NCBI RefSeq assembly: GCF_900106095.1
Contig: NZ_FNUD01000002.1
Location: 1-64,000 of the forward strand
DNA length: 64,000 nt
Source of the DNA: Pseudomonas deceptionensis
GTDB taxonomy: Bacteria; Pseudomonadota; Gammaproteobacteria; Pseudomonadales; Pseudomonadaceae
Direction: 5' to 3'
Translations under genes and position numbers: made by a program
Part shown: one piece after another, positions 26,443-35,502 of the stretch
How positions within the stretch are numbered: position 1 is the stretch's first letter
How the letters are laid out: the number at the start of each line of letters is the position of its first letter
The notes under the pieces: generated by a model
The model's database searches: none
What the model was told of the DNA's origin: nothing
Seen by the model: only the letters and a program-made list of their open reading frames with translations

Positions 26443-27540
26443 TCAGAGGCGATCCAGCTCAGGCAGCTCTATCGTTCCACGACGCGCGTCATCATCCAGT
26501 TCACGCAGAATGCGGTAGATATGGGCAACGGCCTGCAATGTCTCGCGGCCAATACAGTCGCCGACCTCTTCGCGATACAGCGTACGGGCCAGCCAGACAC
26601 ACTGGATCACGGGGACATCCGCCGCCCTGGCCCTGTCGATCATTTGCCGCGCCTGAGCATCGACCCCTTTTTCGAGCAACATCGGCAACAGTGTTTGTGG
26701 GGGGCGGTAATACAGTGCAACAGCAAAATGAGTCGGGTTGACCAGCAACATGTCGGCCTCTTCCAGCGGCAGTGGCTTGGCCGCCGGCGCTTCATGAGCC
26801 AGCTCTTGGGCCAGCTCCCGGCGCATCATCTTGACGTGGGGGTCACCCTCCATGCCTTTGTATTCCTTGACCACTTCGTCGTAGGTCATGCGCATGCGCT
26901 TGGCAAAAAAGTATTTCTGCAAAGCCCAATCCACCAGCGCGAGCACCAGCAACAGGCCAAGGCAGGTATGCAACAAACGCCGAAACAACACGATCAACGC
27001 CTCGATGTAGCCCGGTAAATCACCGTTGGCCAACCCCACCAGCACGCCCAGGGCCGGGCCAATCACCCGGTACAACACAAAGCTGATGCACAGGGCCTTG
27101 AGCACGCCCATCAGCATGTTCATCAAGGACTGGCCCGAGAACATCTGCTTGGCCTGATTGATCGGGTTAAGCCGGTTAAAATCCGGCGTCAGGGTCTGGG
27201 GGGCAAACAAAAATCCGAACTGCAGCCAGCTGCTGATCAACTTCATGGCGATCGCGATGCCTGTCATCAGTAGCGCGAACCCGAAAAACACCTGAACCGC
27301 CTGGACTGCGATCTCTTGCAGCGAACGGACAAAGGGTTGCCCCATCAGTGACACGGGCAACATCAACAGTTGCTGAAGGCGTTGCATGCTGCTCTGGGCC
27401 GAGGCCAGGGCTATTTCACTGATGGCGGTCAGGGCCAGCAGCTTGCCGATGTCCTGGCTCTGCGCGACTTGCCCTTTTTGCCGTTGGTCCTGAAGTTTTT
27501 TGCTGCTCGCATCGTACTTTTTTTCACCGGAGTCGCTCAT
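26443..27540 (-). CDS. hrcU: T3SS export-apparatus switch protein HrcU (SctU)
   Basis: 365 residues. Four transmembrane helices in the first 210 residues, then the cytoplasmic domain with the autocleavage motif NPTH (MLLVNPTHFAVALYY, about residue 270). N-terminus KKYDASSKKLQDQRQKGQVA is the family signature. Controls the change of substrate class together with HrpP. Last gene of the hrpJ-hrcU operon; overlaps hrcT by ATGA. The MITE-like element begins right after its stop. Confidence 0.96.
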   Translation of the reverse strand: MSDSGEKKYDASSKKLQDQRQKGQVAQSQDIGKLLALTAISEIALASAQSSMQRLQQLLMLPVSLMGQPFVRSLQEIAVQAVQVFFGFALLMTGIAIAMKLISSWLQFGFLFAPQTLTPDFNRLNPINQAKQMFSGQSLMNMLMGVLKALCISFVLYRVIGPALGVLVGLANGDLPGYIEALIVLFRRLLHTCLGLLLVLALVDWALQKYFFAKRMRMTYDEVVKEYKGMEGDPHVKMMRRELAQELAHEAPAAKPLPLEEADMLLVNPTHFAVALYYRPPQTLLPMLLEKGVDAQARQMIDRARAADVPVIQCVWLARTLYREEVGDCIGRETLQAVAHIYRILRELDDDARRGTIELPELDRL

Positions 27541-28334
27541 GGCCAGGTCACCTTGAACAACTGGCCGAGTGAATGTTTGAGGTCGCCCAACAGTCCCATG
27601 CGCCCCACAATCAATGCCTCAAGCAACTCCAAATACAGCAAAAGAAAGCCCAGCCCGGCCAGGCTTTTAGCGGGCATCGACAACACAAAAACCTGCAACT
27701 GCGGGCTGTAGAGGCTCAACAGGGAGATGGCGAACTCGATCATCAGCAGCAACGCGATAAACGGCGCCGCGTACAGCAGCATATGGGTGAAGGTATCCCC
27801 GAGCAGACCTAAAAAGACGTCAAAGCCATCCTCTGCCAGCGTCGGAAGCCAGAGTGTGGGCGGCCAGATCAGATAGCTGTCCCAGATCACTTGGGTCAGG
27901 CTGCCTAACCCCAGCGTGACAATCAGCAAAAAGATGCTCAGTTGTTTGAACATATGCCCGATGGGTGTGGCATCGGGGCCCAACAGCGGGTTGAGCTGCC
28001 CTGCGATCAGGGCCCCGCGCTGGTTGTCCAGTAACGCCCCGACCGACTCGAACAACCAGAAGGGCATGGACAGCAACATGCCCAGCAAAAAGCCCAGTAC
28101 AGCTTCTTTGAGCAGCAACCCGCAAAGCGCCAGCATGCTGTAATCCAGCGCCGACAAGTTGTGGTAAATGCCAGGGGCCGGGATCAATGCCAGTGAAAAA
28201 ACGATGGCATGACGAGGCATCCCGCGCACATGTTGAAAGCAAAATGCAGGGACCAGAAAAAAGCAGGGATACAAGCGCGCCATCGCAATGGCGAGGCTTG
28301 GCAAGTACTCAAGGATCGGTATGGACGGCGTCAT
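27537..28334 (-). CDS. hrcT: T3SS export-apparatus protein HrcT (SctT)
   Basis: 265 residues, ATG at 28334. Inner-membrane protein of the SpaR/YscT/FliR family: ARLYPCFFLVPAFCFQHVRG near the start, several hydrophobic helices, ESVGALLDNQRGA in a loop, EFAISLLSLYSPQLQVFVLSMPAKSL, and a final helix. Forms the export gate core with HrcR and HrcS. Confidence 0.95.
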   Translation of the reverse strand: MTPSIPILEYLPSLAIAMARLYPCFFLVPAFCFQHVRGMPRHAIVFSLALIPAPGIYHNLSALDYSMLALCGLLLKEAVLGFLLGMLLSMPFWLFESVGALLDNQRGALIAGQLNPLLGPDATPIGHMFKQLSIFLLIVTLGLGSLTQVIWDSYLIWPPTLWLPTLAEDGFDVFLGLLGDTFTHMLLYAAPFIALLLMIEFAISLLSLYSPQLQVFVLSMPAKSLAGLGFLLLYLELLEALIVGRMGLLGDLKHSLGQLFKVTWP

Positions 28335-28347
28335 GGCAGGGCTCCCT

Positions 28348-28608
28348 TCAACGCGTCGATCGTGCGGCAATGTCGAAGGTGAGGTTGAACAGTTGAATCA
28401 ACTCGACGCCGATCCAGCGCCCCGTCAGCGCCAGCGTGATCCCCACGGCGACCAGCTTGATACCGAAGGGCAATGTCTGGTCCTGGATCTGCATCAAGGC
28501 CTGGACCAGTGATGTCAGCACCCCCGCGACCACCGCCACGATCAGCGGTGGCGCAGACAGCACCACCACCAGCAACATGCCCTGTTTGAACAATAGAATC
28601 GAGTCCAT
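28348..28608 (-). CDS. hrcS: T3SS export-apparatus protein HrcS (SctS)
   Basis: 86 residues, ATG at 28608 (MDSILLFKQGMLLVVVLSAP). Two transmembrane hairpin helices with the conserved PPLIVAVVAGVLTSLVQALM and QIQDQTLPFGIKLVAV of the FliQ/YscS family. Length is exactly typical. An upstream in-frame extension overlaps hrcR and is not part of the protein. Confidence 0.96.
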   Translation of the reverse strand: MDSILLFKQGMLLVVVLSAPPLIVAVVAGVLTSLVQALMQIQDQTLPFGIKLVAVGITLALTGRWIGVELIQLFNLTFDIAARSTR

Positions 28609-28615
28609 AGGCGCC

Positions 28616-29269
28616 TCAAAGGAAGGACAGAAAAAGGCTGTCGAGCAGGCGTGTCCAGCCGGACACAAGCACAAACAGCAGCAACTTGAGAGGCAGTGAA
28701 ATCGTCATGGGCGAGACCATCTGCATGCCCAGGGCCAGCAGCAGATTCGACACGATCAGGTCGACAACAATGAACGGGATATAGATCAGAAAACCGATTT
28801 CGAACCCGGCCTGCAACTGGGAGAGCACAAATGCCGGGACTAGTAGAATCAGGTCATCGCGATTGACCTGTTGCGCCATTTCCTGCGGCCACAGCCGCGC
28901 TGTGTTTTCCAGCAGATGGGTCAGCACATCGGGGTCTGTGTTGCGCACCATAAACCCCTGCAGGGGCTTCACGGCTTGCGCTCCACTGTCCTGCAAGGTC
29001 TGCAAGCTGCTCAGGTCGACCGGCGACTCCTTGAGGATGCGGGCGGTCTCATAACCCACAGGCGCCATCACAAACAGTGTCGCTGCCAGGGCAATGCCGT
29101 AAAGCGCAATGCTCGGCGGCACCTGCTGCACGCCGATCGCATTACGGGTGATCATCAACACGATGCAGATTTTCAAAAATGCCGTACACACCACCAGCAG
29201 CAACGGCATCAATGACAACCCGCCAAGGAAAAGCGCGAGCAGGAAGGGATCAACCCCTTGGACCGTCAT
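28616..29269 (-). CDS. hrcR: T3SS export-apparatus protein HrcR (SctR)
   Basis: 217 residues of the FliP/YscR family: four membrane helices, [40 protein letters not shown], and the highly conserved [20 protein letters not shown] and [20 protein letters not shown]. Overlaps the hrcQ stop by ATGA and hrcS follows after seven bases. Confidence 0.97.
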   Translation of the reverse strand: MTVQGVDPFLLALFLGGLSLMPLLLVVCTAFLKICIVLMITRNAIGVQQVPPSIALYGIALAATLFVMAPVGYETARILKESPVDLSSLQTLQDSGAQAVKPLQGFMVRNTDPDVLTHLLENTARLWPQEMAQQVNRDDLILLVPAFVLSQLQAGFEIGFLIYIPFIVVDLIVSNLLLALGMQMVSPMTISLPLKLLLFVLVSGWTRLLDSLFLSFL

Positions 29270-30276
29270 TGTGAAAAACTGATGCGCGACAACTGCAAGC
29301 CGAGACGCCCGTCGACCTCCACCAGTTGACCGTGGCCAATCTGACGATTGCCGTAATAAAGCCCGGCCATGCCTGCGCCATAACCCTCAACGCCCAGCAC
29401 CATGCCGGGTGCCAACTGGCGCAGCTCACCCAGGCTCAGTTTGAGTGCACCGCAACGAACGCTCATCTCCAGCAACAAGCCTTCAATCGGCTCGTCCAGC
29501 GCAGGCGCCCCGCCCGGTTCATCAATCGGTGCAACGCCCGTGCTCGTAAAAAAAACATCATCCATCGCGAATTCCTCAACAGAACAAATATTCAGGCGCC
29601 TGCGCCCGCAGCCATCATCAATCTGCGTATACAGCTTGAGCCGCCCGACCCTCAACGCTCCAAAACCGTCGGCGCTGTACCCGGGGCACTCCAGCAGCAA
29701 CACGTCACCGGGGCGAACCGTGCGCAACTGCTCAATCGCCAACTGCAAGTGCCCGAGCACTATCGGGATCGAGACCAGAAAGCCCTCGCACAGCGGCGCC
29801 TTGATTGCCTGCCACGCCCCCGCGTCATATAGCGCCAGCAGGCTTTGCGCTGGCATCGTCAGCCGGCCGACACTGCGTGATTGCCCTAGCACCACGCTGA
29901 CGCGGCATTCGAAAGTGCCCTGCTGTACATCGGCAAGGGGTCGCAGGTAACCAAAAAGCCCGGTTAATTGCGGGCTCAAATGCTGCTGAAAAAGACCCCA
30001 AAACCATGAGTCCGGATCATTGCCGGTGTCTGCCAGCACCACCGGGCATTCGCCAAACAAGCTGAGAATGGCGGTGCAGTCAGTGAACGTCATGACGCCA
30101 CATCCGCTTTCAAAGGACAGAGACACACCTGAATCCGGGGCCGGGCCGGGCTCAAGCACAAGCTCCCCGACCTCGTCGGCTACCCGGAATAGAAAACGCA
30201 AGCCACGGCCCAGCCGGCGATATGCCGCGACCACCAGACTGTCCTGCTGAGGCAAACAGATTGCCGTTGCAGTCAT
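29266..30276 (-). CDS. hrcQ: T3SS C-ring protein HrcQ (SctQ), single unsplit gene
   Basis: 336 residues, ATG at 30276 ([20 protein letters not shown]); the open frame continues upstream but overlaps hrpP. A middle SPOA-type region ([29 protein letters not shown]) and a C-terminal SPOA domain ([29 protein letters not shown], ending [14 protein letters not shown]) are fused. In P. syringae the two halves are separate genes, hrcQA and hrcQB; here one gene covers both. An internal start giving the C-terminal domain alone, as in YscQ-type genes, is possible. Confidence 0.9.
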   Translation of the reverse strand: MTATAICLPQQDSLVVAAYRRLGRGLRFLFRVADEVGELVLEPGPAPDSGVSLSFESGCGVMTFTDCTAILSLFGECPVVLADTGNDPDSWFWGLFQQHLSPQLTGLFGYLRPLADVQQGTFECRVSVVLGQSRSVGRLTMPAQSLLALYDAGAWQAIKAPLCEGFLVSIPIVLGHLQLAIEQLRTVRPGDVLLLECPGYSADGFGALRVGRLKLYTQIDDGCGRRRLNICSVEEFAMDDVFFTSTGVAPIDEPGGAPALDEPIEGLLLEMSVRCGALKLSLGELRQLAPGMVLGVEGYGAGMAGLYYGNRQIGHGQLVEVDGRLGLQLSRISFSQ

Positions 30277-30713
30277 CTGCGCACCCCCTGCATCAGTTCC
30301 AACCTGACGGGCTGGCCCAGCCGGCGCGCCAGGCTTTGCTGGCAGCGCTGCAGCTGGCCTGCGAGCCATTGGCCGGTGTCGGCGCGCTCGGCATCCAGCC
30401 AGACACTCCACCCCTGACGTTCTTGGCGTGCACTGACCGTGATCCGGCCACAACGAGCCAGGCAAATCACAAACTGCAGGGGCCAGTGACCGCTCCCCCC
30501 CAGGCGGGGCATCAACTGCTCGGACATGGCCTGGGCAAACTCGGCAGCTTGCGCGGTGTTTTCCAGGCGTGTATCGGGCGGACTGCCCTGGCCACCCGGC
30601 ACCAAAAGCGCGTTGAACAGCTTGCTGTCGGCTATGCGCCTCAATGGCCCGGAGTCGCGCGGGTATTGGCGAAGGTCCGCACGTTGCGGTGTGAGCACCG
30701 ATAGCTCGGTCAT
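30273..30713 (-). CDS. hrpP: T3SS needle/pilus-length and substrate-switch protein HrpP (SctP)
   Basis: 146 residues from the ATG at 30713. The C-terminal half (QFVICLARCGRITVSARQER, LQRCQQSLARRLGQPVRLEL) fits the small globular T3S4 domain that interacts with HrcU. Sequence conservation is low, so the call leans on position between hrpO and hrcQ. Overlaps both neighbours by four bases. Confidence 0.75.
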   Translation of the reverse strand: MTELSVLTPQRADLRQYPRDSGPLRRIADSKLFNALLVPGGQGSPPDTRLENTAQAAEFAQAMSEQLMPRLGGSGHWPLQFVICLARCGRITVSARQERQGWSVWLDAERADTGQWLAGQLQRCQQSLARRLGQPVRLELMQGVRR

Positions 30714-31138
30714 AGGCCTTTCTGCACCCATAGCGCGGATAACTCCCGAAGTTTTTCCACTCCCCGCTGACACTGCGAGGCGTGCTTGCGCGCATGTTCA
30801 ACGTCGATCACTTCCCGCCGCTGCTGATCAAACAACAACTGCAGGCGTTGTTCTTCACGGGCCGTTTCGGCACATGCCTTGCGCTCCGTCTCGCCCCAGC
30901 TTGTCAGGGTCTGCAGTGACACAAACTGCCCCTGATGCCGGCCCAATAATTCGGTCCGTTGCAGGGCTTCTTGCTGACGGGTCTGTTCGACCTGCACCCG
31001 GGCCAGCTCGATACGCACGTCCAGCGCGCGCTGGGCCACCAGCGCTTTTCGCAACTGACGCTCAGCCCGCTCGGCCCGATATCCTCGCAGGCATTGCAGG
31101 GCTTCTATTTCGCACTGAGGCACTTCAGGCAGGTACAT
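30710..31138 (-). CDS. hrpO: T3SS stalk protein HrpO (SctO)
   Basis: 142 residues, almost entirely charged alpha-helix (RAERAERQLRKALVAQRALD, TAREEQRLQLLFDQQRREVI), an antiparallel coiled coil as in FliJ/YscO, which sits in the centre of the ATPase hexamer. Placed directly after hrcN (14-base overlap) and before hrpP, the standard order. Confidence 0.88.
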   Translation of the reverse strand: MYLPEVPQCEIEALQCLRGYRAERAERQLRKALVAQRALDVRIELARVQVEQTRQQEALQRTELLGRHQGQFVSLQTLTSWGETERKACAETAREEQRLQLLFDQQRREVIDVEHARKHASQCQRGVEKLRELSALWVQKGL

Positions 31139-32486
31139 GGGCAGTCAACTTGCTGAGCTGGTCCAGCGTTGCCAGAAATGGCGTGGGCTCACGCAAGTCC
31201 TGACGAAGAAAAGCGTCTACCCGCTGTCGACTTTCGACGGCCATGTCGGTCAGCGCATCGTTCCCCGCCTGGTACTCACCCAGCTTGAGCATCAACTCGA
31301 TCTGCTGATGGGCAGACAGCAAACGCCTTAAAGACGTCATGCTCTGCACATGGCCGGGGGCAGCCACATTGCTCATGATCCGGGACAGGCTGCCCAGCAC
31401 ATCAATCGCCGGATAGTGGCCGCGCTCGGCCAGTTTTCGTGACAACACAATGTGCCCGTCCAGCAAGGAACGGACTTCATCCGCAACGGGGTCGCTCATG
31501 GAGTCCTGCTCGATCAACACGGTGTAGATCGCAGTAATAACCCCCTGCTGAGTCAACCCTGCGCGCTCCACCAATCGCGGCAGCAAGCTGTAAACCGAAG
31601 GCGGCAAACCACCACGCCCCAGCGGTTCACCTGCTGCCAGGCCGATTTCACGCTGGGCCCGGGCAAAGCGCGTCAGGGAGTCGATCAACAATAAAACCCG
31701 CTGCCCCTTGCTGCGAAAACCTTCGGCCAGAGCGGTTGCCGTAAAGGCTGCACGCGCCCGCTCCATACTTGAGCGATCAGAAGTCGCGCACACCAGAACA
31801 GCTTTAGCGCGCAACGCGTCGTCCAGTTCATGGTCAAGAAATTCGCGCAACTCGCGGCCCCGCTCACCAATCAGCCCAAAGACGATCACATCGCAATCGA
31901 CGTTGCGGGCGATTTCAGCCAGCAGTGTGGTTTTGCCACAACCGGCCCCGGCAAAAAGCCCCACCCGCTGACCTTCGCCCAACGTCAACACACCATCGAT
32001 TGCCCGCACCCCGGTCGATAATGCGCGGCAAATACGCGGCCTTTCAGTGGCCAGTGGCGCTTCGCACAGCACCGCACTGGCAGCCTCACAAGGCGGTAGG
32101 GCGAAGGCTCCCCACCCGCCGCCGGTGAGTGGCCGACCAAATCCGTCCAGAACCTGGCCCAGCAATTCATTGCCGACACGAACCCGATGCGCCCCTCCCA
32201 GGCGTTTAACCGCTGCCCCTGCACAAATACCTTCCAGGTTGCCAAGAGCACTTAGCATTGCGTCCTGCTGATCAAATCCGATAATTTCGGCGAGCACCCA
32301 CGCTTGGCCCGACGTCTCGACCTGACATAAGTCCCCGATCCGGGCATGCAGTAAACGGCATTGCAGCAAGATGCCATTGATCCGCTGCACTCGGCCGTAC
32401 AGGGTCACCGGCGCAAAATCGGCCAACCGGGCTGACTGGCCCTGCCGCCAGGACTCAAGCCTTTCTTGAATACCCTTGCTCACCAC
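31125..32486 (-). CDS. hrcN: T3SS ATPase HrcN (SctN)
   Basis: About 453 residues. FliI/YscN family: Walker A GLFAGAGCGKTTLL (about residue 180), ERGRELREFLDHELDD, Walker B VLLLIDSLTRFARAQREIGL, GEPLGRGGLPPSVYSLLPRL, and DPVADEVRSLLDGHIVLSRK. Unfolds substrates and releases chaperones such as AvrF at the export gate. Start is one of two adjacent GTG codons (32486 or 32483), overlapping the end of hrpQ. Confidence 0.97.
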   Translation of the reverse strand: MVSKGIQERLESWRQGQSARLADFAPVTLYGRVQRINGILLQCRLLHARIGDLCQVETSGQAWVLAEIIGFDQQDAMLSALGNLEGICAGAAVKRLGGAHRVRVGNELLGQVLDGFGRPLTGGGWGAFALPPCEAASAVLCEAPLATERPRICRALSTGVRAIDGVLTLGEGQRVGLFAGAGCGKTTLLAEIARNVDCDVIVFGLIGERGRELREFLDHELDDALRAKAVLVCATSDRSSMERARAAFTATALAEGFRSKGQRVLLLIDSLTRFARAQREIGLAAGEPLGRGGLPPSVYSLLPRLVERAGLTQQGVITAIYTVLIEQDSMSDPVADEVRSLLDGHIVLSRKLAERGHYPAIDVLGSLSRIMSNVAAPGHVQSMTSLRRLLSAHQQIELMLKLGEYQAGNDALTDMAVESRQRVDAFLRQDLREPTPFLATLDQLSKLTAHVPA

Positions 32487-33412
32487 TTCACCTCGTACCG
32501 CTGTTTGCCTTCAAACAGCAACCGGTGATTGTCGATAACAGTCAGTCGCAAGCCGTCGACTTCATCACCGAAAAACAGGCGGCGCCCGTCTGCCAACACC
32601 ACATGGGCCTTTGGGCCGCCGATGATCTGAACGATCCGCAATGGCAGGTCCGAGTTGAGCGCCTGGACCTGGTTGAGGATCGGCACTGTCGTCTCAAACT
32701 GTGCCGAAAAGCGGTCAAGCATCCGTGAAACCAGTGCCTGCGACTCTTTCGAGACTTCACCGCCGAGGGTGATTTGATCGCTGGCGAGCTCAAGGCTGAC
32801 CTGGTGGCCCAGCTCGCGCTCGATCAACATTTTACGTAACTGCTGATGCACCTCTGCGGGCGTCGCGAGCTGACGCTTGTCACTGGCAGAGGACTCTTCC
32901 CGGGGCGGTGGCATCACGTCATTGGGGGGCAAGACCATCCCCCCTGCCACCGCCAGCGGCACCAGCACCAACAGTGCGCAGATCAGCCCGGTTTTCCATC
33001 GATTCACCGTGGGGGCGGCCCGCTCATTGACCGCAACTTCATTCGACGTGCCCGGCACATGAACAGGCTCCTGCAACCAGAAGCTGTCGATGCTGGCAAT
33101 GCAAAGCCGGATACCGCCAATGGAGAACTCGACCCTGGGCGCCAGGTTTGCAATGCGCGCCAATACAGCCCCGCACTCGTCCTGCAAAAGACCTTGCCGG
33201 GCTTGTACCTGCCATCGACCGTCAATGCAGAGCAGTTGAGCGTGCTGAGCCTCAATACCGGGGTCGTATAACTCCAGGTCAGCCTCTTCGCTGGCACCGA
33301 TGCACCATTGATCACCGAACAATGGCAATGCCGCACCTTGATGCAGGCCGCTTAAAACCCGCAGCTCGAACATCTCGCCCGCGTTGTCGGTCGGTACGCC
33401 CTGATGACTCAA
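32480..33412 (-). CDS. hrpQ: T3SS inner-membrane ring protein HrpQ (SctD)
   Basis: 310 residues. Cytoplasmic FHA-like domain (FELRVLSGLHQGAALPLFGD, then IGASEEADLELYDPG), one transmembrane helix at about 140-165 (WKTGLICALLVLVPLAVAGG), periplasmic ring-building domain (SLELASDQITLGGEVSKESQ; PLRIVQIIGGPKAHVVLADG). The start is a TTG at 33412 with GAGG upstream and TTGA overlap with the hrcV stop; the ATG at 33373 is an alternative. Confidence 0.88.
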   Translation of the reverse strand: MSHQGVPTDNAGEMFELRVLSGLHQGAALPLFGDQWCIGASEEADLELYDPGIEAQHAQLLCIDGRWQVQARQGLLQDECGAVLARIANLAPRVEFSIGGIRLCIASIDSFWLQEPVHVPGTSNEVAVNERAAPTVNRWKTGLICALLVLVPLAVAGGMVLPPNDVMPPPREESSASDKRQLATPAEVHQQLRKMLIERELGHQVSLELASDQITLGGEVSKESQALVSRMLDRFSAQFETTVPILNQVQALNSDLPLRIVQIIGGPKAHVVLADGRRLFFGDEVDGLRLTVIDNHRLLFEGKQRYEVKW

Positions 33413-35502
33413 GAGACCGCCTCACGCAACAGCCCTTCGTATTCAAAATCAAACCGGCCAAGCACTTTCACCTTCGCCGAGCCCATCAATTCGGCAAACG
33501 ACATGACCGGCACATGGTTGAACTCATCAAACAATAAAGTGCGTAAAGGGCTACGCAGATCCTGGGCGACCAGCATTACGCTTTTTTCGCGCAGCCCCGG
33601 GGCAAAGGCATCCTTGAGCTGCTCCACCAATTGGGTGCTGTGCTCGGTGTCCAGGGCAAAGAAAACTCCGGTCTGGGTCTGACGCAACGCCTCGCGCAAG
33701 ATGTTTTCGGTGTGGGGCGACAGCAGCCAGGCATGAAGCCCGTCGAGCTCACTGTGCAGGTGATAAATCTGAGACTTCAGGGCTATGCGCGCATAGTCCG
33801 CGAGCGCAATCACTTCACGCTCGTGCTGCCCGTGCTCGGTCAGTGCTTCGACGATCAGGCGTACGGCACGCAACGGTACCCCTTCACTGGCCAGGCGCTG
33901 CAGTACGCCGGCGAATCGGGAAAGGGGCATGATGCGTTGCAGCTCTTGCACCAGTTCCGGCTGGCTTTGCTCGAGCCAGGAGAGAATGGATTTGCTCTCC
34001 TGAATACCTAAAAACTGCGGCCCGCTGATCATCATCGCTCGCCGTGCGCGCTCGATGATCAAGGTATGGGCACTGAACGACTCGACGCTCTCCTGGGCCA
34101 GCACCGGGTTATCGGGTTGCAGCCATAACCAGTCCAGCTCATCCCGCGACTCGCTGCCCCTGAGCGCCTCAAGGGGTTCGCCCGGCACGCTGGCGCGCCT
34201 CACCGCCCTGCGCTCACCAAAGGTGGCCTTGAGCACCGGGGCCTCATGCACACAAAAACGGAACTCATCCTCACCAAGCGTGGGGCTGTATTCGATTTCA
34301 AATGGGGGAAGCGTCAAGCCCACGGTTGTGACGATGCTGTTACGCAACTGGCGAATGCCGCGAATCAGTTGCGTGGTTGGCTCGAGGTCCTGATGGGCAG
34401 TTGCAAACTGCAGTAAATAAGGTCTGGATGGATCAAAGCTGCGTAAATCCTCTTCGCCGTTTTGCTCTGGAGCGAGCTGCGGCACTTCGACGGCCTGCGG
34501 CGCCTCTGCCTTCCTGCTGCGCAACCACAGGTGAAGCCCCAGGCCAAAGGTACCCAGGGCAATCACGATAAACACCAGGGTCGGCATTCCCGGCAACGCG
34601 GCGAACCCCAGCATCCCGGCCGAGGCAACCATCCAGCTTTTCGGTTCGCGGGTTATTTGCTGCCCTATCTGCACCCCGACGTTGGTGCTTGCCGACGCGT
34701 TGTCGGGGGCGACCCGGGTGATGATCATCCCCGCAGTCAACGCAATCAGAAGGGCCGGTATTTGCGCGATCAGACCATCACCGATGGTCAATACCGAATA
34801 CAGCGTGATGGCATCCGCCGCACTCATACCATGCTGCAACATGCCCGTGGAGACCCCCCCCAGGATGTTGATCACCACAATGACCAGACCTGCGATAGCG
34901 TCCCCCTTGACGAACTTCATGGCCCCGTCCATGGCCCCGAACAACTGGCTCTCCCGGGATAACTCGTCGCGTTTGTGACGGGCCTGGGCCCCATCAATCA
35001 GCCCGCCGCGCAAATCACTGTCGATGGACATCTGCTTGCCGGGCATCGCATCCAGGCTGAAACGCGCGGAGACTTCCGCCACACGCTCAGAGCCCTTGGT
35101 GATCACCAGAAAATTGACGATGGTAATGATCAGAAAGATCACCAACCCGACGGCGAGATTGCCCCCCACCACAAAGTTGCCGAATGCCTCGACAATGTCA
35201 CCCGCATCCTGCTCCAGAAGGATCAGACGGGTCGTTGCAATGGACAACGCCAGACGAAACATTGTGGTCAACAGCAGGAGCGAGGGGAACGAAGAGAACG
35301 CCAGAGGGCTCGGCAGGTAAAACGCCAGAACGATCAACAGGCAGGAAATACAGATATTGATCGCGATCAGAATATCTATTAGCCACGTCGGCAGCGGCGC
35401 GATAAAGATAAACACGATACCCAGTACAAACACCGCCCCCAGAGCCTCCCCCCCTTTGGCGACGTTCGACAGGCCTTTGTTGAACCACTGCACAAGTGTC
35501 AT
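33409..35502 (-). CDS. hrcV: T3SS export-gate protein HrcV (SctV)
   Basis: 697 residues, ATG at 35502 overlapping the hrpJ stop (ATGA). FHIPEP family: eight membrane helices in the first 330 residues, the signature NFLVITKGSERVAEVSARFS followed by LDAMPGKQMSIDSDLRGGLI, then a large cytoplasmic domain that forms the nonameric ring (PFEIEYSPTLGEDEFRF and MPLSRFAGVLQRLASEGVPL). Docks chaperone-effector pairs and the gatekeeper HrpJ. Confidence 0.97.
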   Translation of the reverse strand: MTLVQWFNKGLSNVAKGGEALGAVFVLGIVFIFIAPLPTWLIDILIAINICISCLLIVLAFYLPSPLAFSSFPSLLLLTTMFRLALSIATTRLILLEQDAGDIVEAFGNFVVGGNLAVGLVIFLIITIVNFLVITKGSERVAEVSARFSLDAMPGKQMSIDSDLRGGLIDGAQARHKRDELSRESQLFGAMDGAMKFVKGDAIAGLVIVVINILGGVSTGMLQHGMSAADAITLYSVLTIGDGLIAQIPALLIALTAGMIITRVAPDNASASTNVGVQIGQQITREPKSWMVASAGMLGFAALPGMPTLVFIVIALGTFGLGLHLWLRSRKAEAPQAVEVPQLAPEQNGEEDLRSFDPSRPYLLQFATAHQDLEPTTQLIRGIRQLRNSIVTTVGLTLPPFEIEYSPTLGEDEFRFCVHEAPVLKATFGERRAVRRASVPGEPLEALRGSESRDELDWLWLQPDNPVLAQESVESFSAHTLIIERARRAMMISGPQFLGIQESKSILSWLEQSQPELVQELQRIMPLSRFAGVLQRLASEGVPLRAVRLIVEALTEHGQHEREVIALADYARIALKSQIYHLHSELDGLHAWLLSPHTENILREALRQTQTGVFFALDTEHSTQLVEQLKDAFAPGLREKSVMLVAQDLRSPLRTLLFDEFNHVPVMSFAELMGSAKVKVLGRFDFEYEGLLREAVS

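Noticed and set aside
30277..30801. Upstream extension of HrcQ to 511 residues
   Set aside because: The extra residues overlap hrpP and hrpO in another frame and do not look like SctQ; ATG 30276 gives the normal length.
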